From Lachnospiraceae bacterium (GTDB lineage Bacteria > Bacillota > Clostridia > Lachnospirales > Lachnospiraceae): DNA of 42,000 nt. Position numbers and translations under genes: made by a program. The notes beneath the pieces were generated by a model, which searched no databases, was not told the DNA's origin, and worked only from the letters and a program-made list of their open reading frames with translations. Shown piece by piece: positions 9,769 through 20,151 of the stretch. The stretch lies in NCBI GenBank assembly GCA_024403255.1, contig JAKSSE010000007.1:1-42000 (forward strand). The letters are read 5' to 3'. Every line of letters starts with the position of its first letter. The first letter of the stretch is position 1.

Positions 9769-10056
9769 ATGAAGTTAGTACCTTTATTAGACAGAGTTGT
9801 ATTAAAGCAGCTTGAGGCAGAGGAGACTACCAAGAGCGGTATCATCCTTACCACCAGTGCTCAGGAAAAGCCACAGGAAGCTGAAGTAATTGCAGTAGGT
9901 CCTGGTGGAGTTGTTGATGGAAATAAGATTGAAATGCAGGTAAAGAAGGGCCAGAAAGTTATTTATTCTAAATATGCTGGTACCGATGTAAAGCTTGATG
10001 GCGAGGAATACATCATTGTTCGTCAGAGCGATATCTTAGCTGTAGTTGAAAAGTAA
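9769..10056 (+). CDS. groS: Co-chaperonin GroES
   Basis: A 95-residue 10-kDa chaperonin that caps the GroEL chamber in the cytoplasm. It starts with the typical MKLVPLLDRVVLK, carries the mobile-loop region EETTKSGIILTTSAQEKPQ and ends in the beta-strand region with IIVRQSDILAV. The ribosome site AAAGGAGG is strong, and the CIRCE element is 28 bases upstream, so it should be heat-induced through HrcA. groEL follows after 18 bases. Confidence 0.98.
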   Translation: MKLVPLLDRVVLKQLEAEETTKSGIILTTSAQEKPQEAEVIAVGPGGVVDGNKIEMQVKKGQKVIYSKYAGTDVKLDGEEYIIVRQSDILAVVEK

Positions 10057-10062
10057 TTTTAG

Positions 10063-11703
<1,641 letters not shown>

Positions 11704-11724
11704 GATTTAGTATATAGTTTACAT

Positions 11725-11754
11725 AAGTCGGTCCCTAGTGGACCGACTTTTTTT
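11725..11754 (+). terminator. Intrinsic terminator of groES-groEL
   Basis: A perfect 10-bp stem AAGTCGGTCC / GGACCGACTT with the loop CTAGT is followed by a run of T. Confidence 0.95.
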
Positions 11755-11774
11755 ATTTAAAGATTGATTTTTAC

Positions 11775-11803
11775 TTGAAAAACGCCAATATGTTGTGTAT
11801 ATT
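11775..11803 (+). promoter_or_regulatory. Promoter of the purO-purH unit
   Basis: TTGAAA (11775-11780) and TATATT (11798-11803) are spaced by exactly 17 bases. AACGCC (11781-11786) and GGCGTT (11808-11813) form an inverted repeat that flanks the -10 box, so it could be an operator. Confidence 0.75.
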
Positions 11804-11837
11804 TATAGGCGTTAGCACAAAATATATGGAGGACACC

Positions 11838-12548
11838 ATGAAGATTCAATCAATGAAGACTATTCTTAACGATTTAAGCTATCCAGGACGTGGTATTGTC
11901 ATTGGACTTAACCCTTCTGGCACCTGCGCTATGACTGCATATTTCATTATGGGCAGAAGTGCAAACAGCCGTAATCGTGTTTTTGTAACCGAGGGAGAGG
12001 GCATCAGAACAGAAGCTTTTGATCCATCAAAGATGGAAGACCCATCACTCATCATTTATGCTCCAGTACGTAAGCTTGGAGATAAGCTCATCGTTACAAA
12101 CGGAGATCAGACAGATACTATCTATGATGGTATGAAAGCTGGCAAGACTTTTGAGCAGTCACTTCAGGTACGTGAGTTTGAGCCAGACGGTCCAAATTAC
12201 ACCCCACGTATTTCTGGTTTACTTGATTTTGAAGGTTCATACTCTTACAGCATGTCTATTCTTAAGAGTGCAAATAAGAATCCTGATTCATGCCAGAGAT
12301 TTACTTTTGATTATGCAGCTCCAGTAAAGGGAGAAGGTCATTTCATCCATACCTATCAGGCAAATGAAGAGCCATTACCTTCATTTGAAGGCGAGCCAAG
12401 ACTTGTTGAGATTCCTGAAACTGCAAAAGAATTTTCAGATCTTCTTTGGGCAAATCTTAATGATGAAAACAAGGTGTCACTTTTTGTTCGTTCAGTAAAC
12501 TTGACCACTGGCGAAGTAGATACAATTATTACTAATAAAAACGAGTAA
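11838..12548 (+). CDS. IMP cyclohydrolase, PurO-like
   Basis: Predicted to close the ring of FAICAR to make IMP, the last step of purine synthesis. The 236-residue sequence matches the archaeal-type PurO/IMP cyclohydrolase-like family (PF07826) by its opening (YPGRGIVIGLNPSG), the FIMGRSANSRNR block and the central YTPRISG. It has no MGS-like fold of the bacterial PurH N-terminus. An earlier in-frame TTG at 11775 is inside the promoter. The ATG at 11838 has GGAGG five bases upstream, so I chose it. The next gene, ten bases downstream, supplies the preceding reaction, which strongly supports this assignment. Confidence 0.87.
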   Translation: MKIQSMKTILNDLSYPGRGIVIGLNPSGTCAMTAYFIMGRSANSRNRVFVTEGEGIRTEAFDPSKMEDPSLIIYAPVRKLGDKLIVTNGDQTDTIYDGMKAGKTFEQSLQVREFEPDGPNYTPRISGLLDFEGSYSYSMSILKSANKNPDSCQRFTFDYAAPVKGEGHFIHTYQANEEPLPSFEGEPRLVEIPETAKEFSDLLWANLNDENKVSLFVRSVNLTTGEVDTIITNKNE

Positions 12549-12557
12549 GGAGCAACA

Positions 12558-13736
12558 ATGAAAGAACTTGAACTTAAATATGGTTGTAACCCTAACCAGA
12601 AGCCTTCAAAGATTTATATGACAGAAGGTGAGCTTCCTATTGAGGTTCTTGGTGGTAAGCCAGGTTACATTAACTTTTTGGATGCTTTTAATGGCTGGCA
12701 GCTTGTTTCAGAACTTAAGAAGGCTACCGGACTTCCAGCAGCTGCATCTTTTAAGCACGTTTCTCCAGCAGGTGCTGCAGTAGGTCTTCCTTTATCAGAT
12801 GTTGAAAAGAAGATTTACTGGGTTGATGATATGGATGTTGAATTTTCTCCACTTGCAAATGCATATGCCAGAGCACGTGGTGCAGACAGAATGAGCTCAT
12901 TTGGTGATTTTATTTCGCTTTCAGATGTTTGTGATGTTCCTACCGCACTTATTATTAAACGAGAGGTATCTGATGGTGTTATCGCTCCAGGATATGAGCC
13001 AGAAGCCCTCGAAATCTTAAGAGCTAAGAAGAAGGGTAATTACAACATCATCAAGATTGATCCAAATTATGTTCCAAAGGCTCTTGAGACCAAGGAAGTA
13101 TTTGGTATTTCTTTCGAACAGGGAAGAAATGAGCTTGTTATTGATGATGAATTTTTCTCAGACATCGTAACTAATAATAAAGACCTTACAGAGGGAGCTA
13201 AAAGAGATTTAGCTATTGCAATGATTACTCTTAAGTATACTCAGTCAAATTCAGTTTGTTATGTTAAGGATGGTCAGGCAATCGGTATTGGAGCAGGACA
13301 GCAGTCACGTATTCACTGTACACGTCTTGCTGGTTCAAAGGCTGACAACTGGTGGCTTCGTCAGTGCCCTAAGGTACTTAACCTTCCATTCCTTGATAAG
13401 ATTGGTCGTGCTGATAGAGATAACTCAATTGATCTTTACATTGGTGAGGATTATATGGATGTACTTGCCGATGGAAAGTGGCAGAATATCTTTAAAGAAA
13501 AGCCAGAAGTATTTACCGCTGAAGAAAAGAAGGAGTGGCTTGCTAAGAATACTAATGTATCTCTTGGTTCAGATGCATTCTTCCCATTTGGCGATAACAT
13601 CGAAAGAGCAGCAAGAAGTGGCGTTAAGTATGTAGCTCAGCCAGGCGGCTCAGTTCGTGATGATAATGTAATTGAGGCATGCAACAACCATGATATGGTT
13701 ATGAGCTTTACACACCTTCGCTTATTCCACCACTAA
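12558..13736 (+). CDS. purH: AICAR formyltransferase (stand-alone PurH C-terminal domain)
   Basis: This enzyme transfers a formyl group from 10-formyl-tetrahydrofolate to AICAR to give FAICAR. At 392 residues it corresponds only to the transformylase half of a normal PurH (over 500 residues). Conserved blocks include [12 protein letters not shown] with the catalytic Lys-His pair, [37 protein letters not shown] and the closing PGGSVRD and THLRLFHH. The cyclohydrolase half is supplied by the separate upstream gene. The ribosome site GGAG is inside the ten-base gap. The stop codon overlaps the end of the convergent tmcAL gene by 15 bases, and I see no terminator hairpin between them. Confidence 0.93.
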   Translation: MKELELKYGCNPNQKPSKIYMTEGELPIEVLGGKPGYINFLDAFNGWQLVSELKKATGLPAAASFKHVSPAGAAVGLPLSDVEKKIYWVDDMDVEFSPLANAYARARGADRMSSFGDFISLSDVCDVPTALIIKREVSDGVIAPGYEPEALEILRAKKKGNYNIIKIDPNYVPKALETKEVFGISFEQGRNELVIDDEFFSDIVTNNKDLTEGAKRDLAIAMITLKYTQSNSVCYVKDGQAIGIGAGQQSRIHCTRLAGSKADNWWLRQCPKVLNLPFLDKIGRADRDNSIDLYIGEDYMDVLADGKWQNIFKEKPEVFTAEEKKEWLAKNTNVSLGSDAFFPFGDNIERAARSGVKYVAQPGGSVRDDNVIEACNNHDMVMSFTHLRLFHH

Positions 13737-14885
13737 GAATTTTCTTTTAAGTTCGTTTTGGATTTTTGTGCCAGATTTAAGAGCTCTAACACCTTCGTAT
13801 AAAGCATCATTTTTGAATTGCTTGAGTAGAAGAGGTGAAGGCTCTTTTGGCATAGAAGTAACTAATTCACCAACCGATTCTAAAGAAGAGGATACTGAAG
13901 AAAGAAGCTGTTTAGCTTCTTTTTTCATGCCTAAAAGTCGCACGAAAGGAAGATAATCTTTGGAATCATCGGCACTAAAGTCTAAAAGAATTCTGGTTAA
14001 CGCACGGCTTACAGCAGTGTAAGTTACATTTTTTGTTTTGATTAATTCTATGAATTCAGTCGTTGTTGTAAAGTTATAGATGTTATTTTTAATGCGATTG
14101 AATAAATCGCTATCTATATCATAATAATAGTTGTCATCCAAAGACAGGAGTCTGTCGAAAATAAGTTTATCAAAGTCGGAAAGCTCCAAAAAATCATTTG
14201 AATTAAATAAATCCGGATAAGGTAGAAGGCTCTTTACATCTTCACCAGAAGAAAGAGAATCTCTGATGAAAGAAGCAGAAGCAAACTCATCAGTTGCCTT
14301 TTTATCATGATGACCGACTTTTTCTCTTTTTATTGGAATGATTTCAAGGTCAAGATCAAAATATTTAGCAGCAAGCGCATATTCTATAGCTAAAAGATTA
14401 TTTGGCTCACCTATGAATTTAGCTATGGAATCATCATCGTATATTCTAGAAATGGCGTTAGTTCTTGCCAAAGGGAAGGTAAGTCCTTTTTTTAGTTCAT
14501 CCTGCAGATAGTTTTTGTATTCATCTGTTTCATTCGAAAGAATATTTGTGATTTTTCTAAAAGAATCATTATCCAGAGTTTCTACGCCGCAGGCTATAAC
14601 AGTACATCCACATGAAGATAAAAGCTTAACCCCAGCTCTTGCAAAGTCTCTTGCTGAAGCTGTGGCAAAAACCTGAGGAATTTCAAAGACCAAAGATGCC
14701 CCGGCTAAAAGTGCACTTTGGGCACGCAGATATTTGTCGAAAGATGCCATCTCCCCTCTTTGAACATAATTTCCGGACATGGCAATAATAATCCCGTCAG
14801 GATTATAGTTTTCTTTCAGAAAATCAATCTGGTATTTATGCCCATTGTGAAAAGGGTTGTATTCAGCGACTATTCCAATTATCAT
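13722..14885 (-). CDS. tmcAL: tRNA(Met) cytidine acetate ligase TmcAL (YlbM family)
   Basis: Predicted to make N4-acetylcytidine at the wobble base of elongator tRNA-Met from acetate and ATP. The 387-residue protein opens with [15 protein letters not shown], in which HNGH (13-16) is the nucleotidyltransferase HxGH motif, followed by [10 protein letters not shown] and later IGEPNNLLA. The minus-strand frame is open for another 176 codons upstream, but family alignment fixes the start at [10 protein letters not shown]. No good ribosome site is visible before it. The gene is head-to-head with the next one, only 30 bases apart, and tail-to-tail with purH. Acetate kinase and Pta lie nearby, though a functional link is only a guess. 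Confidence 0.9.
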   Translation of the reverse strand: MIIGIVAEYNPFHNGHKYQIDFLKENYNPDGIIIAMSGNYVQRGEMASFDKYLRAQSALLAGASLVFEIPQVFATASARDFARAGVKLLSSCGCTVIACGVETLDNDSFRKITNILSNETDEYKNYLQDELKKGLTFPLARTNAISRIYDDDSIAKFIGEPNNLLAIEYALAAKYFDLDLEIIPIKREKVGHHDKKATDEFASASFIRDSLSSGEDVKSLLPYPDLFNSNDFLELSDFDKLIFDRLLSLDDNYYYDIDSDLFNRIKNNIYNFTTTTEFIELIKTKNVTYTAVSRALTRILLDFSADDSKDYLPFVRLLGMKKEAKQLLSSVSSSLESVGELVTSMPKEPSPLLLKQFKNDALYEGVRALKSGTKIQNELKRKFLVVE

Positions 14886-14891
14886 AGGTAA

Positions 14892-14897
14892 TATAAT
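14892..14897 (+). promoter_or_regulatory. Candidate -10 box for the DUF6062-like gene
   Basis: A perfect TATAAT lies 18 bases before the start codon at 14916. I find no convincing -35 box at the right distance, because that position is inside tmcAL. The leader would be about 12 bases and would contain GGGAGG. Confidence 0.4.
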
Positions 14898-14915
14898 ACT
14901 TATTGGGAGGAAAAA

Positions 14916-15662
14916 ATGAAAGAGCAAATTTATACTATTCCCCTTAACAAAGCAATTGAGGCAAATGATGAGTGCCCAATCTGCAATCTTAGAAGAAAAA
15001 TGAATAACGATATCATGGATTCGGTTCTTGGGGCAGCTGCCTGTATGGAACCGAATTTTCGTGAAATAACTGATAAAGAGGGCTTTTGTGATGAGCACTA
15101 TCATAAGATGCTCAAATATGGCAATTCTCTTGGCAATGCGTGGATGCTTAAAACTTATTTTATGCGTACCATTGAGCAGTTTGAGGCTAACACAAAAGGA
15201 TTTAAGCCGAAGAAAAAAGGACTTTTTGATAAGAAAAATAAAAACGAAAATCCTATAGTTTCCTGGAATGAAGCTAGAAAAGAAAGCTGCCATATGTGTA
15301 AAAGGGAGAAGGAGTCTTATGAGGGCATAATTAGAACATTCCTTTATATGTGGGCAAAAGACGATTCTTTCAAAGACAAGATAAAGAATTCGAAAGGTTT
15401 TTGTGTTTCGCATTTTGGGGATTTGTGCAATGCAGCAGATAATGAGCTAAATGAGAAAGATCTTAATGATTTTTACGATATTTGCATTCCTCTTATGAAG
15501 GAAAACATTGAAAGAGTTTTTGAGGATGTATCCTGGTTTATCGATAAATATGAGATTCAAAATAAGGATGCAGACTGGAAAAATTCTAAGGATGCACTGC
15601 AAAGGGGTATGCAGAAGATGAAGGGTGGATATCCTGCAGATGAATTATACCGTCAAAATTGA
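14916..15662 (+). CDS. DUF6062-like protein with duplicated Cys/His motifs
   Basis: A 248-residue soluble protein of unknown function that fits what I remember of the Clostridia family DUF6062. Two half-repeats are visible. The first has ECPICNLRRK and later GFCDEHYHKML; the second has SCHMCKREKE and later GFCVSHFGDLC. Each half thus offers a Cys-x2-Cys followed about 50-75 residues later by Cys-x2-His, which suggests two metal (zinc) or Fe-S sites. A Lys-rich loop separates them near residues 94-110. The ribosome site GGGAGG is strong. It is divergent from tmcAL with only 30 bases between, and pta follows after its own promoter. No enzymatic motif is seen. Confidence 0.75.
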   Translation: MKEQIYTIPLNKAIEANDECPICNLRRKMNNDIMDSVLGAAACMEPNFREITDKEGFCDEHYHKMLKYGNSLGNAWMLKTYFMRTIEQFEANTKGFKPKKKGLFDKKNKNENPIVSWNEARKESCHMCKREKESYEGIIRTFLYMWAKDDSFKDKIKNSKGFCVSHFGDLCNAADNELNEKDLNDFYDICIPLMKENIERVFEDVSWFIDKYEIQNKDADWKNSKDALQRGMQKMKGGYPADELYRQN

Positions 15663-15735
15663 TAAAAAATTAACAAAAATCAGGTTAAAGTATTGCATTT
15701 AGTACAATTTTTTACATGTATACAATTTGATTTTT

Positions 15736-15744
15736 TGCTATAAT
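15736..15744 (+). promoter_or_regulatory. Extended -10 promoter of pta-ackA
   Basis: TGCTATAAT is an extended -10 element (TGn plus a perfect TATAAT) 31 bases before the pta start, with AAAGGGAGG as ribosome site. No good -35 box is present at 17 bases. A second possible -10 (TATACA, 15719-15724, inside the palindrome TGTATACA) lies just upstream. Confidence 0.65.
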
Positions 15745-15775
15745 ATACGGTGGTTTATATAAAAGGGAGGATGAA

Positions 15776-16813
15776 ATGAATTTTATCGACGGTATTAAGC
15801 AGAAAGCAAAAACAAATAGAAAGCTTATTGTTTTACCAGAGACCGAAGACTTACGTACATATCAGGCTGCAGCAATGGCTCTTGAAGAGGGCTTTGCAGA
15901 TATCCTTCTCATCGGTAGCAAGGATTTAATTGAGGTAAAGTCAAAGGCAGCTGGAGTAGATGTTTCAAAAGCATCATATATTGACCCAAAAACTACTGAC
16001 AAACTTCAGACATACGTGGATGCTTTAGTTGAACTTCGTAAGAAGAAGGGTATGACACCTGAACTTGCTAAAGCTACACTTCTTTCTGATTATACATATT
16101 TTGCCGTTATGGCGATGAAGCTTGGTGATGCTGATGGTATGGTTTCAGGATGTTGCCATTCTTCAGCAAACACAATAAGACCAGCACTTCAGATTCTTAA
16201 AACATCTGACGAGGCAAAGCTTGTATCAGCATTCTTCGTTGTTGATGTTCCAGATTGTGATTTGGGAGATAACGGTGTATTTATCTTCGCTGATTCAGGA
16301 CTTAATCAGGATCCTACTTCAGAGGAACTTGCATACATTGCAAGAGACTGTGAGAAATCCTGGAATCTTCTTGTTGGAAGCACTGCAAAGGTTGCTATGC
16401 TTTCACATTCTACAAAGGGATCAGCTCAGCACGAATTAGTTACAAAGATGGTTGAGGCGACAAGAATCGCACATGCTCTTTTCCCAAAGATGAGAGTAGA
16501 TGGCGAGCTTCAGCTTGATGCTGCAATTATTCCAGAAGTTGCACTTTCAAAGGCACCAGGAAGTGATGTGGCAGGTCAGGCTAACATTCTTATCTTCCCT
16601 AACCTTGATGCAGGAAATATTGGATATAAACTTGTGCAAAGACTTGGTAAAGCAGAAGCTTATGGACCACTTCTTCAGGGTATTTCAAAACCAGTTAATG
16701 ACCTTTCAAGAGGATGCTCAGCTTCTGATTTCGCTGGAGTTATTGCAATTACAGCTGTTCAGGCTCAGCTTGCTGAGGAGGAAGCAATCAGAAGAATGAA
16801 GGAGAATGAATAA
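15776..16813 (+). CDS. pta: Phosphate acetyltransferase
   Basis: This enzyme converts acetyl-CoA and phosphate into acetyl phosphate and CoA, the first half of the acetate/ATP-forming pathway. It is 345 residues, the short single-domain form, without the N-terminal regulatory domain of the enteric enzyme. Family blocks include the opening [61 protein letters not shown] and a closing region with [20 protein letters not shown]. An ATG five bases earlier (15771) stops at once, so 15776 is the start. The TAA overlaps the ackA ATG by one base, so the two are translationally coupled. Confidence 0.97.
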   Translation: MNFIDGIKQKAKTNRKLIVLPETEDLRTYQAAAMALEEGFADILLIGSKDLIEVKSKAAGVDVSKASYIDPKTTDKLQTYVDALVELRKKKGMTPELAKATLLSDYTYFAVMAMKLGDADGMVSGCCHSSANTIRPALQILKTSDEAKLVSAFFVVDVPDCDLGDNGVFIFADSGLNQDPTSEELAYIARDCEKSWNLLVGSTAKVAMLSHSTKGSAQHELVTKMVEATRIAHALFPKMRVDGELQLDAAIIPEVALSKAPGSDVAGQANILIFPNLDAGNIGYKLVQRLGKAEAYGPLLQGISKPVNDLSRGCSASDFAGVIAITAVQAQLAEEEAIRRMKENE

Positions 16814-18003
16814 TGAAAATTTTAGTTATCAACTGTGGAAGTTCATCACTTAAATATCAGGTAATAGATCCTTCTAAAGAGGAAGTTCTTGCAAAGGGAC
16901 TTTGTGAAAGAATTGGTATTGATGGCAGACTTGTTTATCAGCCAAAGGGTGGTGAGAAAGAAATCACTGAGCCAAGCCTTCCTACACATACAGAAGCTGT
17001 TCAGGCAGTTCTTGATGCGTTATGTAATGAAAAGACTGGTGTATTAAAGAGTCTTTCAGAGATAGATGCAGTTGGTCACAGAATCGTTCATGGTGGTGAG
17101 TCATTTGCAAACAGTGCAATCATCACAGAGGATATGATAAAAGCTATTGAAGCTTGCAATGATTTGGCACCACTTCACAATCCAGCAAACCTTATTGGTG
17201 TTCGTGCCTGCCAGAAGCTTATGCCTAATGTTCCTATGGTTGCTGTATTTGATACTGCATTCCATCAGACTATGCCAGAAGTTGCATATATGTACGGTAC
17301 TCCATATGAGTACTATGAGAAATATAAAGTAAGAAAGTACGGATTCCACGGAACATCACACAGCTTTGTATCTCAGCGTGTGGCTGTTCTTGAAGGAAAG
17401 CCTTATGATTCGCTTAAGACTATTGTTTGCCACCTTGGTAACGGTGCATCAGTTTGTGCAGTAAAGAATGGTAAATCAGTAGATACTACAATGGGACTTT
17501 CTCCACTTCAGGGCCTTTTGATGGGAACAAGATCTGGAGATATTGATCCATCGGCAATTGAGTATTTTGCAAAGAAAGAGAATCTTTCATTTGCTGAGGC
17601 AATGAATGTACTTAATAAGAAATCAGGTGTATTAGGTATTTCCGGAGTATCATCAGACTTTAGAGATATCGAGGCTGCAGCTAAAGAAGGAAACAAGCGT
17701 GCACAGCTTTCACTTGATATGTTCGTATATAAAGTAGCTAAATATGTTGGTGCATATGCTGCTGCAATGAATGGTGTTGACTGTATCGCATTTACAGCTG
17801 GTCTTGGCGAAAATGATGCGACCACAAGAAAAAATGTGTGCAGCTACCTTGAATTTTTGGGAATCACTATCGACGAAGAGAAGAATAAAACTCGTGGTGA
17901 AGAAGTGAAGATTTCTACCGATGATTCAAAGGTTAGAGTATATGCTATTCCTACAAACGAGGAACTTGCAATAGCAAGAGAGACTGCTGCATTAGTAAAA
18001 TAA
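16813..18003 (+). CDS. ackA: Acetate kinase
   Basis: This enzyme converts acetyl phosphate and ADP into acetate and ATP, giving substrate-level ATP during fermentation. The 396-residue sequence has the ASKHA phosphate-binding opening [13 protein letters not shown], the HRIVHGGE motif, [15 protein letters not shown] with the catalytic region, [12 protein letters not shown], and the late [10 protein letters not shown]. Its length is standard. The start codon overlaps the pta stop. A weak hairpin covers its stop codon, and a consensus promoter for the next operon follows immediately. Confidence 0.98.
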   Translation: MKILVINCGSSSLKYQVIDPSKEEVLAKGLCERIGIDGRLVYQPKGGEKEITEPSLPTHTEAVQAVLDALCNEKTGVLKSLSEIDAVGHRIVHGGESFANSAIITEDMIKAIEACNDLAPLHNPANLIGVRACQKLMPNVPMVAVFDTAFHQTMPEVAYMYGTPYEYYEKYKVRKYGFHGTSHSFVSQRVAVLEGKPYDSLKTIVCHLGNGASVCAVKNGKSVDTTMGLSPLQGLLMGTRSGDIDPSAIEYFAKKENLSFAEAMNVLNKKSGVLGISGVSSDFRDIEAAAKEGNKRAQLSLDMFVYKVAKYVGAYAAAMNGVDCIAFTAGLGENDATTRKNVCSYLEFLGITIDEEKNKTRGEEVKISTDDSKVRVYAIPTNEELAIARETAALVK

Positions 18004-18020
18004 GCAAAATGGCTTATTTT
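17999..18020 (+). terminator. Weak terminator at the ackA stop codon
   Basis: AATAAGC / GCTTATT form a 7-bp stem around AAAATG, ending in TTTT. The stem includes the ackA stop codon and is AT-rich, so it is probably leaky. Confidence 0.4.
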
Positions 18021-18024
18021 CTGC

Positions 18025-18053
18025 TTGACAGTAAACAACTGCGTATGTATAAT
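18025..18053 (+). promoter_or_regulatory. Consensus sigma-A promoter of the DUF177-rpmF unit
   Basis: TTGACA (18025-18030), 17 bases, TATAAT (18048-18053) is a perfect consensus promoter. The predicted transcript starts near 18060, about 11 bases before the first ATG. Confidence 0.93.
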
Positions 18054-18070
18054 CGTAAAAGTGTGAAAAG

Positions 18071-18592
18071 ATGGCTATGAACGTTAAAGAATTCATTATT
18101 AGTCCAAAAACAACTTTATCTGAAACTATTGAAGTTGCACTTACTGAGATTGCTTTTGGTTATGGTGAATATGAAGTCGTTTCAAAAAGCCCCTTATCAC
18201 TTTGTCTATCAAAGCGTGATGGCAGATTAGTAATTGAAGGAGATTCTCACGTTTCTATCAAAACTAGCTGTGATTTATGCTGTAAAGATGTGACATTGGA
18301 TTTTCCAATCGAAATCAGACGTAGCATACCAATTATTGATGGTGAGCTTTCTGAATGTGATGACGAAGATTCAACCTTGGCCTTCGAGGGCTTCGAGCTT
18401 GAAACCGATCGAATGGTGTTTGATGAGATAATTGAGCACTGGCCAATGAAAATTCTCTGCCACGAAGACTGCAAAGGACTATGTACAGTTTGTGGTAAGG
18501 ATTTAAACGAAGGAGATTGCGGATGTGATACCTTCGTGCCGGATCCGAGAATGGCCGGTTTTCTTGATATTTTGAATAGTATGGATGACTAA
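18071..18592 (+). CDS. DUF177 (YceD/YlbN) protein, probable 23S rRNA accumulation factor
   Basis: A 173-residue cytoplasmic protein of the DUF177/YceD family, which is linked to 23S rRNA accumulation and conserved next to rpmF. Metal-like cysteines are visible in SCDLCCKD (middle) and, at the C-terminus, LCHEDCKGLCTVCGKDLN followed by GDCGC, typical of the family. The stop is 14 bases before rpmF. ATGs at 18071 and 18077 are both possible. The leader is very short and neither has a strong ribosome site, so the exact start is uncertain. The DUF177-rpmF-plsX order is normal in Firmicutes and supports the call. Confidence 0.9.
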   Translation: MAMNVKEFIISPKTTLSETIEVALTEIAFGYGEYEVVSKSPLSLCLSKRDGRLVIEGDSHVSIKTSCDLCCKDVTLDFPIEIRRSIPIIDGELSECDDEDSTLAFEGFELETDRMVFDEIIEHWPMKILCHEDCKGLCTVCGKDLNEGDCGCDTFVPDPRMAGFLDILNSMDD

Positions 18593-18606
18593 GGAGGTGT
18601 TAAGAT

Positions 18607-18786
18607 ATGTCTATCTGCCCAAAGAATAAATCTTCAAAAGGAAGAAGAGACAAGAGAAGAGCTCAGTGGAAAATGACTGCTCCAAATCTTGTAAAGTGCA
18701 GCAAGTGTGGTGAGCTTATGATGCCACATCGTGTATGCAAGGCTTGCGGTAACTACAACAAAAAAGAGATTATCGCTCAGGATTAA
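18607..18786 (+). CDS. rpmF: 50S ribosomal protein L32
   Basis: A 59-residue ribosomal protein. It starts MSICPKNKSSKGRRDKRRAQ and has the zinc-ribbon cysteines CSKCGE and CKACGNY. AAGGAGG lies ten bases before the ATG. It ends 22 bases before a strong terminator. The four-cysteine form indicates the zinc-binding version of L32. Confidence 0.97.
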   Translation: MSICPKNKSSKGRRDKRRAQWKMTAPNLVKCSKCGELMMPHRVCKACGNYNKKEIIAQD

Positions 18787-18807
18787 TTCCTTTAAGAAAT
18801 GATAATT

Positions 18808-18835
18808 AAGGCTTAGCTTCGGCTAAGCCTTTTTT
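18808..18835 (+). terminator. Intrinsic terminator after rpmF
   Basis: A perfect 10-bp stem AAGGCTTAGC / GCTAAGCCTT with a TTCG tetraloop is followed by T6. Confidence 0.97.
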
Positions 18836-18836
18836 C

Positions 18837-18865
18837 TTGATTTTAGAGTGGGAATATAGTACTAT
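18837..18865 (+). promoter_or_regulatory. Promoter of plsX-acpP-rnc-smc-ftsY
   Basis: TTGATT (18837-18842), 17 bases, TACTAT (18860-18865). The -35 box starts one base after the T-tract of the rpmF terminator. I see no FapR-like operator here. Confidence 0.7.
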
Positions 18866-18891
18866 AGGAAGGATTATGGGGAGGTATGCAT

Positions 18892-19905
18892 ATGAGCAAA
18901 TTGACTACAATTGCAATTGACGCAATGGGCGGTGATAATGCACCACAGGCCATAGTTCAGGGAGCTATTGAGGCATTAAAGGAAAATGAAAATGTAAAGA
19001 TAGTTTTAGTTGGAACCAAGGAACCTGTTGATGCCGAATTAGCAAAATATAGCTATGACAAAGATAGAGTTGAAGTTGTTTACACGACTGAAGAAATAGA
19101 TATGGGAGACCATCCAGTACAGGCTATTAGACAGAAGAAGGATTCTTCTATGGTAGTAGCTATGAAGATGCTTAAGGAAGGTACAGTTGATGCAATGATT
19201 TCAGCAGGATCTTCGGGAGCACTTTTGGCTGGAGGTCAGCTTGTAGTTGGCAGAGTAAAGGGTGTTGAGAGAGCGCCTTTTGCACCTATTCTTCCTACTG
19301 AAACAGGAGCGACGCTTTTAATTGATTCAGGAGCAAATGTTGATGCATCACCTTCACATCTTGTTCAGTATGCAAAGATGGGAGATATTTATTTCCAGTG
19401 CACTATGGGCAGAAAACCATCTATAGGCATTGTAAACATTGGTCTTGAAGAAGAAAAAGGAAATAAGCTTGTAAAAGATACATTCCCTCTTTTGAAAGAA
19501 TGCAAGGATATCAACTTTGTTGGATCAGTTGAGGCTAGAGAAATCCCAGCGGGCGCAGTAGATGTTGCAGTTTGCGATGCATTTACTGGCAATGTAATTG
19601 TTAAGCTCTATGAAGGAATGGGAAAGACTCTTCTTAGAATGATTAAGGCTGGTCTTATGACTACTTTTAAGAGCAAGATAGGAGCACTTTTAGTAAAGGA
19701 TTCCTTGAAGAATACTTTGAAGCAGTTTGATGCGGCTGAGCATGGCGGAGCACCAATGCTTGGACTTAATGGTCTTTTGATTAAGACCCATGGTAATTCA
19801 TCACATATGGAAATTAAGAATGCAGTAAAGCAGTGCCTTGGATGTATTGAGCAGGGAATTACTGAAAAAATGAAAGCTGCATTTGCAAATAACGTAGAGG
19901 AGTAA
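18892..19905 (+). CDS. plsX: Phosphate acyltransferase PlsX
   Basis: Makes acyl-phosphate from acyl-ACP, the first committed step of phospholipid synthesis in Gram-positive bacteria, at the membrane surface. It has the opening TIAIDAMGGDNAP, the SAGSSGALLAGG block, LIDSGANVD, ending of the fold at CDAFTGNVIVKLYEG, and HGGAPMLGLNGLLIKTHG. The 337 residues counted from 18892 are the usual length. An in-frame ATG at 18886 is one base after GGGGAGG. The ATG at 18892 has a better seven-base spacing. acpP and rnc follow closely, the common order. Confidence 0.97.
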   Translation: MSKLTTIAIDAMGGDNAPQAIVQGAIEALKENENVKIVLVGTKEPVDAELAKYSYDKDRVEVVYTTEEIDMGDHPVQAIRQKKDSSMVVAMKMLKEGTVDAMISAGSSGALLAGGQLVVGRVKGVERAPFAPILPTETGATLLIDSGANVDASPSHLVQYAKMGDIYFQCTMGRKPSIGIVNIGLEEEKGNKLVKDTFPLLKECKDINFVGSVEAREIPAGAVDVAVCDAFTGNVIVKLYEGMGKTLLRMIKAGLMTTFKSKIGALLVKDSLKNTLKQFDAAEHGGAPMLGLNGLLIKTHGNSSHMEIKNAVKQCLGCIEQGITEKMKAAFANNVEE

Positions 19906-19926
19906 ACTGGGATACCAGTAGATATT

Positions 19927-20151
19927 ATGGAAGAAGTATTAATAGAAGCAATTTGCAATATACTTGGAGTGCATTCTTCAGAAATAAATGAAGATACTAA
20001 TTTTGTAGAAGATCTTGGTGCAGACTCACTTGACCTTTATCAGATTGTTATGGAGGTTGAAGAGGGACTTGGCATTGAAGTTGATGCCGAGAGCATAGCA
20101 AAGGTTTCAACCTACGGCGAAGCTTTGGAGATGTTACAAGAGTATGAGTAG
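19927..20151 (+). CDS. acpP: Acyl carrier protein
   Basis: A 74-residue acidic acyl carrier protein for fatty acid and phospholipid synthesis. The phosphopantetheine site is the serine in DLGADSLDLYQIV. The ribosome site is weak. The gene is 21 bases after plsX and its end overlaps rnc by eight bases, so translation is probably coupled on both sides. The central helix (LYQIVMEVEEGLGIEV) diverges a little from the standard ELVMALEE pattern, so a specialised carrier cannot be excluded, but the location argues for the housekeeping one. Confidence 0.95.
   Translation: MEEVLIEAICNILGVHSSEINEDTNFVEDLGADSLDLYQIVMEVEEGLGIEVDAESIAKVSTYGEALEMLQEYE

Noticed and set aside
14886-15413. N-terminal extension of tmcAL on the minus strand
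   Set aside because: The extra 176 codons are antisense to the DUF6062-like gene, and the family start is at [10 protein letters not shown].
15670-15688. TTAAC...GTTAA repeat before pta as a Rex redox-repressor site
   Set aside because: The arms are only five bases and the nine-base spacing does not fit the Rex consensus.
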